From contig CAUYUJ010006335.1 in the NCBI GenBank assembly GCA_963575745.1, positions 951,262-1,015,261 of the forward strand: a stretch of 64,000 nt of DNA, given 5' to 3'. This document shows, piece by piece, positions 9,061 to 18,960 of this stretch. The translations under genes were made by a program, and so were the position numbers. How positions within the stretch are numbered: the stretch's first letter is position 1; the number at the start of each line of letters is the position of its first letter. The notes below the pieces were generated by a model. That model was given only the letters and a program-made list of their open reading frames with translations, was not told where the DNA came from and did no database searches. Source of the stretch: Prorocentrum cordatum (Eukaryota; Sar; Dinophyceae; Prorocentrales; Prorocentraceae).

Positions 9061-10260
9061 GACCCCTTCGGAGATGATCCACTTCGTTGCCAGAGTGGTC
9101 CCCATGGGCTGGTCGTGGGCCGCGCACCTCATTCAAGAGGCCCATGCCCATGTCCTGAGCACCATCAGCCCGGATGCGCCCTGGATCGCGGACACGGCGC
9201 CCGCACCGGCGCTGGGGGCTCAGTGCGCCACCGCCAAGATGCTGTACATCGACAACGTCGCAGTCTTCACGTCAGGCAGCGGCGACCCCGCGCTGGAGGT
9301 GGAGCGCATGCTGGCCGCCCTGGGCGCGCGGGGGCTTCAGGCTTCCTTTGACCGCGATGATGGGGACATGCACACCCTGCTCGGCTTCGTGCTCCACAAG
9401 CCCTCGGCCACCTGGCGCCTGTCGCACAGCAAGTTTTGGCGGCTGAAGTTTAGCCTCGATTTTGCACTGGCACCTGGGCGTCTTGTCACGGGGCGCGAGC
9501 TCGAGAGGCTGATGGGCCACATCACCGCGGCTGTCATGCTGCAGCGGCACATGCTCTCGCTCTTCCATGCGATCTACAAGTTTTGCAGGCGGTCGCGTGA
9601 CAAGCGGCAGCCTCTCTGGTCGTCGGTGAAGCGGGAGCTCACGTGGTTCAGAGCGCTGCTTCCCTGCGTGACCGTTTCGCTGAGCCGCCCCTGGTGCGAA
9701 CGGGTCACCGCCACGGACGCCTCTCCATGGGGGTTTGGCGTGGTGGAGCAGCCGTGGCCAAACAGTGATGTCCGGTGAGTTGGCAGCCTTTCGGAGCGCA
9801 GTCGCTTCAGAGGAGTCCTGACGGCGGATTATGCACCCAGGGACACGCTGGTCGAACAGCAGCTCCTGCACGCCACGGCGGCCGAGGTCACCGAGGAGGG
9901 CACCCTGACCCACTTTGAGGAGGTGCCGGCATCGCGGCTCTTGGCAGACCCCTGGGCGGTCGCGGCCGCCCGTCGCTGGCGGCGGGCCGCGGCCATCCAC
10001 GTCCTGGAGGCTGAGGGGGCGCGCTGGGCTGTGCGGCGCCTTGCGCGCAACTCGCAGCTGCATGGACATCGGCACCTCATCCTGGGTGACAACCTCGGGG
10101 TGGTTTGCGCGTGTGAAAAGGACAGAGCTGCACACTTTGCACTCAACGTCATCTGTCGGGAGATCTGCGCTATCTCAGTCGCCTCTGGGATGCAGCTCAG
10201 GTTCAGGTGGGTCCCATCAGAGCTCAACCCTGGTGACGCTCCCTCTCGCAGGTTCATGCC
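9056..10260 (+). pseudogene. YR-1 reverse transcriptase C-terminal part and RNase H
   Basis: Frame 2 carries RT motif B (VPMGWSWAAHLIQ, ~9099) and motif C as YIDN (9245-9256), where the common form is YxDD. RNase H follows: TATDASPWGFGVV (first Asp 9716-9718), LGDNLGVV (Asp 10088-10090) and NPGDAPSR (Asp 10235-10237). A TGA at 9776-9778 interrupts the RNase H; the frame resumes at once with VGSLSERSRFRG. The RT to RNase H order without an intervening integrase fits DIRS-order elements. Confidence 0.82.
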
Positions 10261-10379
10261 AGGCGCGAGGAAGCACCACGTTGTCGGACAGTGCAGCACA
10301 CCCCCAGGCCTGGAGGAGATCGGCACACATCGCGCTGGGCCTCTGTCCGGAGACATCGGCTCGAGGGAACACTACCATG

Positions 10380-11560
10380 CCAACGACGGTCTACTCGGTC
10401 AGCCCCGCCTACGGCAACCACGCCCGCGATGCAGCGGAGCCCAGGCCGGCGCCGACCACCCGGCGCGCCTCCGACTGGCGCGGCGGGCACGGGCCGCCAG
10501 GCCCTTCGGGCTCCCGCCGGGGCTGGACATCCCAGGCGCCGCTGAGCGACAGGCCCGCAGAGGTCTGTTCGCGGCGGGCGCCGCTGTGTCTGCGGCGCTC
10601 GCGACTGGCGGTGCGTCGGGTGCGACGCGTCACCGTGCGTTCGTACCTGCTGGCGCTGACCATGCGCTCGGGCTCGCCGCGGCTGCTGGCGCTGCCGGGC
10701 TGGATCCCCGCGCAGTCGGACGGGGCGCTGGTGGACTACTCCGAGTGGGCCTTCGACCGCGGCATGGGTCAGGAGGCGTCCTCTCGCACCCGCTGTGCCT
10801 TGGCTGGGGGCGAGCCCGCGCTGGGAAGGCCCGTTCGGCGCCTCTTTCCCCCCGCGAACGCGTCGCTGTCAGGCGGGACGCAGCGCCCGTCGGGCCACTC
10901 CCGCCAGCCGCTGCCGCGGGCGCCTGCGCGGGCGATGGCGGCCGCGCTGGCCTCGCGGGGGAAGCCAGACTCGGGGCGGTGCGTCTTGGCGACCTTCGAG
11001 TACGACCTGGGCCCGTCGGAGACCACGACCTTGTTGGCCATGCAGTTTCTGCCAGGCAGGTGCAGAGTGGTCAGAGGGCTGCAGCAACCCCTCCTGCTCC
11101 TGCACCCAGAGGGACTTACTACCAGCTCCTGGACGGGCGAATTCGACTCCACAGTGGGGCTCGACCTTCATCGACGTCACGGGATTGGGCGCGCTGTCGC
11201 GCGGCTGCAGCTGCTTCGTCTCGGGGACGAGCTGCTGTTCGTGAGCTCGCGCCCGCAGCGCCTGGCGGACTTCCATGTTGCCTGTCAATACCTCAAGCTC
11301 GAAGGTTTGGACTGCTCGCCACACTTCCTGAGGCACGGCGACGCGACATACGTCTGCGTTGCAGGGTACCGCGCACTGCTGGAGGTGCGGAGGCGAGAAA
11401 CGTGGAGGACGACTTCGCCAGTTCGGAGGTGCGACAAGGCCGGTCGGCTGGCGGTGGTCAGGCAGGCCCTCAGCAGCGCCCAGAGGAGGAGCTGCGAGAT
11501 CTGGGCGGCAGCCGCCCCGCAGCTCTTCGACATCGCCCACGTGCTGCCCTCCGCGCCGGC
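10380..11560 (+). pseudogene. YR-1 tyrosine recombinase
   Basis: Frame 3. An N-terminal SAM-like part (SYLLALTMR; DGALVDYSEWAFDRG near 10720-10760) is followed by the catalytic part with DLGPSE (11004-11021), a VARLQLLRLGDELLF strand region, LRHGDATY (~11328) and WRTTSPVRRC. Recombinases of this family normally have Arg in the L-R-P-S/G-E motif; here it is Gly (11010-11012). Aligned with the YR-2 recombinase in this window, which has Trp then Tyr nine residues later, the tyrosine position is Cys (TGC, 11430-11432). Two catalytic residues therefore appear lost. The frame change from RNase H lies somewhere in 10260-10400. Confidence 0.7.
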
Positions 11561-12325
11561 CGCCTTGGCGAGCGGCGGGCGTTCCTGGATCTCTTCTCAG
11601 GCTCGGGTGGCCTCGCCGCCGAGCTAAGGAAACGGGGGCACGCGGTGGTTTCAATTGACGTTCTCCTGGGCCCAGAGTGCGACTTGCTGCAAGATGATGT
11701 CTTCCGCGCCCTTCGAGGCTGGCTTGAGTCTGGTATCATCTGGGGCATGTTTTCAGGCAGCCCTTGTGAAAAATGGTCACAGGCGCGCAGGGCTCCGCCT
11801 CACAGTGTGATGCCTCGTCGCTTACGGACGAAGGAGCACCTGCGAGGCCTGCGAGGCCTGGAGGGCGCCGACTATCACGATGTCGTTACCTCGAACAAGC
11901 TGGCTGACAGAGGCGCACTCTTGCTAGGCATCGCCCTGAGACGCCAGCTGCCAGCTGGAGAGGAAAATCCCGCATCTAGTTTGCTGCGGCTGCTCCCCAG
12001 CCGCCAGCGTTTTCACTCTCATGCCAATGTCCAGACTGTTGTCTTTGACTATTGCGGTGCTGGCCGTCCTTTTCGTGCGCGCGCTCGTATGGCATTCGCC
12101 AGTATATCTGTTCCGCCAGAGCTATGCACATGGCACTGTAAAGGCAGGGGTGTTTGCGCGTTTTCGAGCAAGCCGCGCCTTGTTCTGTCTGGTAAGTCCA
12201 AGGCCGGCTTCCTTACTCATCTTAAAGCTTCCTACCCCCCGCGCCTGTGCTCCGTGCTCGCTCGAGAACTTTCTCACAGTTATTTGTCTCTGCGGGCTCG
12301 CCGCCTGTGGAATTTGATGCGGTAA
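11560..12325 (+). CDS. YR-1 C5-methyltransferase-like domain
   Basis: Frame 2. FLDLFSGSGGLAAELRKRG (from 11582) has the shape of motif I, the AdoMet-binding DLFxGxGG of cytosine-5 methyltransferases. It is followed 50-60 residues later by GSPCEKWSQAR (Cys ~11765; the P-C loop with the catalytic Cys) and later by EENPASS (~11957), comparable to the ENV/ENP motif IV. Spacing suits a compact C5-MTase catalytic half; the C-terminal target-recognition part is not evident. DIRS-order elements often carry a methyltransferase module, and retroelement capture of cytosine methyltransferases is known in dinoflagellates. The domain is in a different frame from the recombinase, with a change near 11560; the frame then stays open to TAA at 12323. 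Confidence 0.65.
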
Positions 12326-12365
12326 TCCAGTGCATTGCTTGAAGACGGGGTGTATTTATGAGGAT

Positions 12366-12436
12366 GGGTTGTGTGGGACAAACTGCCCACATGACATGTT
12401 GTCTTCGCCTCAACATTTCTCTGGAAAACAAGAATG
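12366..12436 (+). repeat. YR-1 split direct repeat B1
   Basis: 71 bp beginning GGGTTGTGTGGGACAAACTG and ending CAAGAATG; identical to B2 except for one A/G difference. Confidence 0.92.
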
Positions 12437-12440
12437 AACA

Positions 12441-12505
12441 TAGCAGTGTACGGTATTGTTCATTGCATTCGTCCGCTTCACTCGCTCTGTAGCCATCGCT
12501 TCTGC
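12441..12505 (+). repeat. YR-1 split direct repeat A2
   Basis: Copy of the element's 5' end placed between B1 and B2, with three mismatches to A1. Confidence 0.9.
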
Positions 12506-12546
12506 CCTCGCCAGCCCAAAGCCTATTTAATTGTTGCGTTCTCTGC

Positions 12547-12617
12547 GGGTTGTGTGGGACAAACTGCCCACATGACATGTTGTCTTCGCCTCAGCATTTC
12601 TCTGGAAAACAAGAATG
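12547..12617 (+). repeat. YR-1 split direct repeat B2 (3' end of element)
   Basis: Second copy of B. GCCNTCTTGG array sequence starts within about 30 bp after it, which defines the right boundary. Confidence 0.92.
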
Positions 12618-13690
12618 GACAATCAAAATCCTCGTCGGGCCTTCCTGGAGGACCTCGTGGAGACCTCTTGGGCCGCCTTGGAGGCATCTTGCGGGCCTTT
12701 TGGACCGTCTTAGACCATCTTCAGGCCATCTTGGGCCGTCTTGGAGGCATCTTGCGGCCATCGTAGCCGTCTTGGAGGCCATCTTGGGCCGTCTTGGAGA
12801 CGTCTTGGAGACCATCCTGGGCCATCTTGGCCGTCTTGGGCGCCATCTTGGGCCAACTGGAGGAAACAGATGCACGACGGACGCGTTTTGAGATCCCTTC
12901 CAGGTGGCCAGCGGGACGGGCCGAAGCCCCAGGGGGAGTTCTTTTGGAAAAAGAAGTAACACCACAACCGAGAAGGTCCAGCACGCCAGGAACCCCTGCG
13001 ATGAATCGACAGGGGGCGGCGGATCTTATGGTCTCCCGCGACCGCGCCTGGGTTGTGGGCACGAAGTCTATTGGATGTTCGTTGGGATCTCGTGGGAGGC
13101 CTCTCGGGGGCCTCATGGAGTCAGTTTGGATGTCTCTTGGGGTCCGTTTTGGGGCCTCTTGGTGCCTGGTTTGGAATTCTTGGAGGCTTCTTGGGGCCTC
13201 TTGGGGGCGTCTTGGGGGTCTTTTGGGGGCTCTTGGGAGTCTGTTGGGGCCTCATGGGCACCTCTTGGTGCCTCGGGGCCTGTTGGGGCGGAAGGCTCGG
13301 TTTTTCGGTTCGTGCTCCATCTCTTAGGGCCGCATTTCGGGCCGTCTTTGGGCCCTTTTGGGCCGTTTTGGGTGCCTCTTGGGCCGTCTTGGGGCCTTTG
13401 GGGCTGTTTTGGGGCCCTCTTGAAGGCCTCTTGGGCCATCTTGGGCCAGTCTGAAGCGGCGAGAACGCCGAAGTCCTTTAACACCGATTGAAATTCTCTG
13501 GTTTTGGCCTCTTGGGGCCCTCGTGGGGGGCCTCTGGAGGCCTCTTGGGGCGTCTGGGAGACCTCTTGGGCCGTCTGAGGGCCATCTTGAGCGTCTTGGA
13601 GCGATCGTTCAGCGACTCGGGTCCCTCTTTTACCGTCTTGGGGGCCTCTTGGGGCCCTCTTGGCCCGTCTTGGGCCCTCTCTTGGTCACG
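12618..13690. repeat. GCCNTCTTGG(G) array, right part
   Basis: Continues the array interrupted by YR-1, including the AGGGGGCGGCGG half-module at 13015-13030 and a more diverged stretch (GGCCTCTTGGGG) from 13090. Open frames in both directions are repeat artefacts. Confidence 0.88.
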
Positions 13691-13884
13691 CGGGGAACCG
13701 CGAGAAGTCCTGGGAGATTAGGGCTGAAGGGCTCCGAGCCCCTTTTAAGAAATCCTCAGGAGTGGCGACTGAGGGTTAGAGGGGTAGTGAGAGGACCTGA
13801 GGACACGTCGACTCCGTCCCCAGGGGCGGTGGCGGCTTATCGATGACACTCGCAATCTTACAATCAAGCGGCCTTTGTATCCAT

Positions 13885-14125
13885 CGAACTCGATATCCAT
13901 CGGCCTCAATATACTTCGACCCCGCTACCTATGTATCGATCTCACTATCGATATCCTTCTCTCGATCGACCTCACTATCTGTCGATCTCACAGTCGACTT
14001 CAATATCTCAATATCGATATCACTATCGTTCCCACTATCGGTTTCAGTACCGATCTCACGGTCGATCTCACTCAATCGATCCCACAACCGATCTCATTAT
14101 CGATCTCCCTATCGACCTCCACGGG
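13885..14125. repeat. TCGATCTCACTA degenerate tandem repeat
   Basis: About 20 units of roughly 12 bp built on (A)TCGATCTCACTATCGA, with strong ClaI-like ATCGAT periodicity. It gives Ser/Asp/Tyr/Arg-rich artefact frames on the plus strand. Confidence 0.8.
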
Positions 14126-15060
14126 ACATCACGGGAAACCGCGGGACATCGCGCCACGGGCCACCACGGAGCACCACGGGACACCAGCGGGACACACACA
14201 GGCCACCGTCGGCCAACCAGAGGGAGGAGAGACATTGAGCCCGGTTTCACTCTAGCCAGGGCGGGGTCATTCCTCTCGCCTGCCAACACCTCGCCCGCAC
14301 GCACGACACGAAACCCCGACCGAGTTACGAGTGGGGAGCTCTCCGTTCCGTTGCGATCTCACCCCCGAACCTCCGATCGTCGGATCCTCAGGGGAGGGTA
14401 TCAAGCTGTTGTTGCCGTTTTGGGGGCCCCCCGGCCCCCGGGATTGCAAGAAGCGCGGGCCCCCGGGGAGAGCCCCGGGACCCAGGACCCGTTTCGGATG
14501 TTGCTAGAAGTAGCCCTGGCCCAAGGTGCCCCCAGGATTTCGAAGGAGGCCCCCACGGCCTTCAGGGCACCCCTCACGAGGCCCAGGGGTTCCCAGAGAC
14601 TCCAAACTGAAGCGACGAACTGGGAGTACCTTGGGCCAGGGGCACCTTCAGCAACACCCGACCGTTCTTCTCAGGACCCGGCTCGGTCTCTCTCTTGTGC
14701 CAGTCGTCGGGTGTTGCCAGGGGTGGTCCTGGCCTAAGGTCGCCCCAGCATCTGCAGGGAAGCCACGGCGGCTTCCAGAGCACTTTGATCGCGGTCCGCA
14801 GGGCCCCAGGGGCTCCAACATAGCGCGCAGAGTTGGGCACGCCCTGGGCTGGGAACACCCCTGGGCAACCTTCAGGGCGAAGGACGTCGGGTTTCGATGC
14901 GTTTGTGGACGTTCCCCACTCAGGGGAACTTCTCTTTGCCACAGCCGGATTTCCCTACCCTCCAGCACGAAGTCAAGGTGTCCTGCAGGATAGGGCTGTC
15001 CTTTTCCAAGCCATCCTGTGGTGTTGGGTTCTCGTTTTCGGTCAGCAGCTCCCCGCGTCT
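14126..15060. other. No recognisable gene
   Basis: Contains a perfect 14 bp inverted repeat CCCTGGCCCAAGGT (14512-14525) / ACCTTGGGCCAGGG (14629-14642) and other CCCAGGGG-type words. Frames on both strands are unrecognised. Confidence 0.5.
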
Positions 15061-15110
15061 TCTCCTCCTCCTCCTCCTCCTCCTCCTCCTCCTCCTCCTC
15101 CTCATTCTCC
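15061..15110. repeat. (TCC)n microsatellite
   Basis: Pure TCC for about 42 bp, grading into CT-rich sequence to about 15165. Confidence 0.95.
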
Positions 15111-15170
15111 TCTTTCTCTTCCTTTTCTCCTCTCCTCATCCCCCTCCCTCCTCCCTCCTCCCATCTCTGC

Positions 15171-15440
15171 ACCCATTTCGGCACACCCCTTACACGGTCC
15201 GTGGCCCCACAGGGGGCCCCGCCAAAGGCCTCAGCGGCAACATTCGCATGGCAGGCAGCACCGCGCCAATTTGCCCCCTCCCCCCCCCCTTCCCTTCCCC
15301 CCCCCCAGTGGCGGCGTCCCTGTGGCCGCACCACGCCCACTTCGGCACCCCCCTCACACGATCCGTGGCTCCAGTGGCAGCGTCCGCATGTCCGCACCGA
15401 ACTCCTTCTGGCATACCGCTGACACGTTCCGTGGCCCACT
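15171..15440. repeat. Three copies of a TTCGGCAC..ACACGGTCCGTGGC motif
   Basis: Related ~35 bp blocks start at about 15175, 15341 and 15410, each reading TTcGGCAcacCcCT.ACACG.TCCGTGGC. They are separated by poly-C and GC-rich spacers. No gene. Confidence 0.55.
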
Positions 15441-15955
15441 TCCTTCGTCTCACTTCCCTCGCGATATACGCAGCTGCATCTGGCCAGGTCCTTCGCCCCG
15501 ATGATTTTCTTCAGTCTTCTTGCTCACAGGGCCCTTCCCGGGCCTCAGGGCCGTTGAACATTTTCTCCAGACGAGGAGCTGGCCCCATAGGGAGCCTCCG
15601 GGGTCGAGGACCCGTTTCCATGCCCCACCCCTTGCCTCTTGCGTTGCTGCCCGTCGTTGCCGTTGCCGCCGTCTCGTCCTCGTCCTCCTCGTGCTCCTGC
15701 TCCTCTGTGCCCTCCTGCTCCCGCCCTCCTCCTCCCTCCTCGTCCTCCTCGTTTTCCTCGTCCTCCCCGTCCTCCCCGTCCTCCGTGCCCGGCTTCTCCT
15801 CTGGTGTCCCTCCCGCGCCGGCTCCCGCTGCCTGCGCCTCCCTCGGCTCCCCGCCCCCGCTCCCGCTGCCGGCTGCCTGTGCCTACTCCTGGCCCAGCTG
15901 CTGCTGCTCCTCGCCCGCCCCCCTGAGGGGCGGAGGGGCATTTTGGTTGCATGTT
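15441..15955. other. No recognisable gene; CTCCTCGTCCTC-rich
   Basis: Compositionally biased CT-rich stretch (15660-15800). Long frames here read as Leu/Pro/Ser runs and are judged artefacts. Confidence 0.5.
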
Positions 15956-16080
15956 TGGAGGGGGAGGAGGACAAGGAGGACGAGAAGGACGAGGAGGACG
16001 AGGAGGAGAAGGATGAGGAGGAGGAGGAGGAGGAGGAGGAGGAGGAGGAGGAGGAGGAGGAGGAGAAGGACCAGGAGGGG
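15956..16080. repeat. GAGGAC / (GAG)n microsatellite
   Basis: Starts as GAGGACAAGGAGGACGAG and becomes pure GAG from 16015 to 16063. Confidence 0.95.
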
Positions 16081-17035
16081 GGGGACGCGGAGGAGCAGGA
16101 GGTGGGGGACGAGAAGGACAGGAGTGTACATCCTGGGTCTGCGGGGCATTGCGGATCCTTCAGGGACGGCCGTTGGCTAATTGGGCGGCCAGCCCCGTGA
16201 GCCGTTCGGATGTCGGGGCCTGGAGACGAGGGAGGTGTTTGCTCCCCCCCCCCACCCGTTTGGTCGTTGATGAGGTTCGGGCCCGTGTGCCGGGGGGGGA
16301 GGGGCCCGTGAGGCGATGGTTGGCGGAAACGTGCCATTGGCAAATCTTTCGGAGCCAATGCAGCTTTACAATTTTCCTAGAACATCCGCTTGGCAGACCC
16401 TCGCTTCTTCAGGCCATGGGAAGGTGGCGCCTTCACAAGGCAAGCCAGTACTCGAAGATCGAATGCTGCTTTACACCAGGGGGACCGGGCCGGGTGGATG
16501 GGGCCGTGGCGGACGAGGACGAGGACGAGGAGCCTGCTCCTGCCAGCCCGCGGCCGACAGACGGGCACCATAAGTACACGGAGGAGAAGACCAGAGAGGC
16601 GGGGGAGGGTGGTGAATGCGGTTCTCCGCGACGAGGCAGGACGCAATGACATGATGATTGGTGGAGCAACAGCGCCGAGCGCAGCGGCGGTGCACATCAC
16701 AAGGACACATGGACCCAAGGTGCACTTCTTTCCGCCGCGCACCCATGGACATATTCGAGCCTTTAATGCCGTCTCGCTTGCATGTGCGTCCGATGGTCAG
16801 CGACTGGATGGAGGGAGGGATGGAGTTTATGGGCGAAGGTTTTTGAGGGGCTGGCTAAAGGATGGACAGGAGAGGCGAGATAGAGCACACCAAGGCTGGG
16901 TCGGGGTTGGGCTCCACAAGTCCCGGCAACCGAGGACAGTTGTACATCCTCGGCAAGGGCGCCTCACCCAAGATATGGCAGATCCAAATTCCCCACGAGT
17001 TGGTGATGTGACCCGCAACGCGCGCCTTGCCTTCA
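16081..17035. other. No recognisable gene
   Basis: Mixed sequence. A 341-codon plus-strand frame (16390-17415) runs into the polypyrimidine tract and has no recognisable domain, so it is not called. Confidence 0.45.
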
Positions 17036-17039
17036 TCTG

Positions 17040-17268
17040 CATTCCCCCGTGCCTCAGTCCTTCCATCCATCCCCCCTCGCCCTTTCCCATCCCTCCATCC
17101 CCCTTCCATCAGCTCCCCCTCTCCTCTCTGCTCCCCCTCCCCACGCCCCCCCTCTCCTCTCATCCCGCTCCCCTCTCCCTCCCGCTCCCCTTTCCTTCGT
17201 TCCCCTCCCCCACTCCTCCTCTCTCGTCCCCCTCCCCCACTCCTCTCTCCTCTCCGCCCCACAGGCCT
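17040..17268. repeat. Polypyrimidine (CCCCTCT) tract
   Basis: Over 85 percent C+T on the plus strand for about 230 bp, with CCCCTCTCC and CCCATCC words. A similar tract lies at 19075-19250. Confidence 0.85.
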
Positions 17269-17585
17269 GCTCAGTATGAACACTACTCTCATCTCCCCCC
17301 GGATTCTGTGCGAGCGGTGCGCTTCTTCTCCCGCATACTTCCCCGCACAGGACCGCAAACATTGGTTATGCATGGTTTCCCGGATCATTTTTTTGCCAAA
17401 GGATTGGTTTGTTAAGAAGCGGGTGGGTCTGGGGATGCTCCGTCAGAGGTGGTGTTCGGCGTTCCTCTGTCCCAGGGTCTTGGGTTCTTTGTGGGCGTTC
17501 CTCGGGGTTCCTCGCTTGGATTTCTCGGGTTCCTTGCTTGTGATCCTCGCTTGGTCTCGGGGTTTCTTGGGGCTTCTCGGGTTCT

Positions 17586-17840
17586 CGCCTGGGTTCCTCA
17601 GCAATGCAAAGCAATGCCAAGCGACGACAAGCAATGCCAAGTAATACCTGTGAGAGCAAATACATGCTTAGCCATGCCGAGCAACGCAAGCAATGGCAAT
17701 CCATGCCAAGCGCTGCCACGTAGCGCCTACCTCTGCCCAACACTGCCAAACAATACGGAGCAATTCCCAGCAATGCAAAGCAATGGCAAGCAATGCAGAG
17801 CATTGCGTTGCATGGCTCTGAACTGCTTTGAATGGCCTCG
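17586..17840. repeat. AGCAATGC(C/A) degenerate repeat
   Basis: About 25 imperfect units of 8-11 bp around GCAATGCCAAGC / GCAATGCAAAGC. Confidence 0.8.
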
Positions 17841-18235
17841 GAATGAGATAGGCTTCTAAGTCGGTTTCGCGCGAGGTTCAGGATGCCCACAGTGGTGGGA
17901 GTTCCCCCCGTCTTTGGACAACCGAGCGGCGCAAAGAAACGGGGCCGTCTTCGCAGACATTAACGCGTAGGCTGCCCGCGTAAGGTCTCGCGAAAGCGCC
18001 CTCGCTTCACCTGTGACGTGCCGCGCGGGCGGCCCGCGCAAGCCACCGCGCAAGGTCGCTGCGCCATATCGCGAAAGACCCGCTTTTGATCGTCGCTCAA
18101 CTGTCATCCAGATGCGCGATCGGCTTGCTGGTGCTCCAGACGTTTCTCCCACGTGGGCGGCCGCTGGGCTACTGACGGTGCCCGGGGTCGGCGCCCCAGG
18201 ACTGGTATTTATGGCCCCGCGCTCGCGTCGGGGAT
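17841..18235. other. No recognisable gene
   Basis: Single-copy-looking sequence with a GCG-rich core (17950-18070). Short unrecognised frames only. Confidence 0.45.
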
Positions 18236-18590
18236 ATGTACACGCACACACTGACACTGACACTGACACTTACAATTACACTTACACTTACACTTACACT
18301 TGCACTTATAATTACACATACATTTACACTTACACTTACACATTCATTTACACTTGCACTTGCACGTACACTGACACTTACAGTTCCATTTATATTTACA
18401 CGTACGTTTACACGTACACTTACACTTACATTTACACTCGCCCTTACCCTTACCCTTACGCTTATACCGACACTGACACTGACACGGACACTTACACTTA
18501 CACTTACACTTACATTTACGCTTGCATTTACACTTACACTTGCACTTACACTTGCACTTACACATACACACTCACAAACGAAACAGAGTT
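18236..18590. repeat. (ACACTT)n degenerate hexamer repeat
   Basis: About 55 units of ACACTT/ACATTT/ACACTG. The hexamer differs from the TTTAGGG telomere motif reported in dinoflagellates, so it is taken as a microsatellite. On the minus strand it yields a Lys-Cys artefact frame. Confidence 0.9.
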
Positions 18591-18775
18591 AAGTTGGGCA
18601 TGTCCCTCTACATGATTTTGTTTGAAATTGTCAGGAAATAGGAAGGGGACGATGTTTCGACTATGTTTCGACTATGTTAGAGTACTCTTGACTATGTTTC
18701 AATTCCTCTTCAACATCCGCCTGTAAGAGGACATACCCGACCTAAAACAGAAAGGGATGCGACGTTGGGGTACAT

Positions 18776-18960
18776 ACAGCCCGACCGAGGTATAAGATCG
18801 AGGTCGAGTCGGGAAGGGTGCCCTGGTGCTCTTCGTGCCTGCTTGATGTTCTTGTGCATCCTGGGTGGTTCGGCCGGCGGAGGGTCTCATGTTCTCGAAG
18901 GCTGTTCTTCTGGCCTGGGTCCGACTGTACAGTGGCGGTGGCGCCGCTGTGCGCCCCCCA
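18776..18960 (+). repeat. Dispersed repeat, copy 1
   Basis: Shares blocks in the same order with 50155-50375: GACCGAGGnnnAAGATCGAGG, then ATGTTCTTG / ATGCTCTTG, then GGCCGGCGGAGGGTCTCATG followed by TTCTCGAAGG, then TGGGTCCGACTGTAC. Divergence is high (roughly 65-75 percent by eye). Nature unknown. Confidence 0.5.

Larger units (their letters stand above)
6185..12617 (+). mobile_element. YR-1: tyrosine-recombinase retrotransposon with split direct repeats and a methyltransferase-like domain
   Basis: The element has the order A1 (6185-6249), coding region, B1 (12366-12436), A2 (12441-12505), B2 (12547-12617). That A1..B1-A2-B2 arrangement is the hallmark of Ngaro/PAT-type tyrosine-recombinase (DIRS-order) retrotransposons, which integrate through a circular intermediate. 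The coding order is a small membrane ORF, a gag-like ORF, RT, RNase H, tyrosine recombinase and a methyltransferase-like domain. The coding region changes frame at about 6560, 9060, 10300 and 11560 and carries in-frame TAG (8263) and TGA (9776), so this copy is decayed. It lies inside the GCCNTCTTGG array, at the AT-richer spacer. Confidence 0.85.

Noticed and set aside
14897-16200. Leu/Pro/Ser-rich plus-strand frames of 227-427 codons
   Set aside because: Cover TCC and CT-rich low-complexity DNA and end in a GAG microsatellite; no domain.
18236-18590. Telomeric repeat
   Set aside because: The ACACTT hexamer is degenerate and unlike TTTAGGG; interior position.
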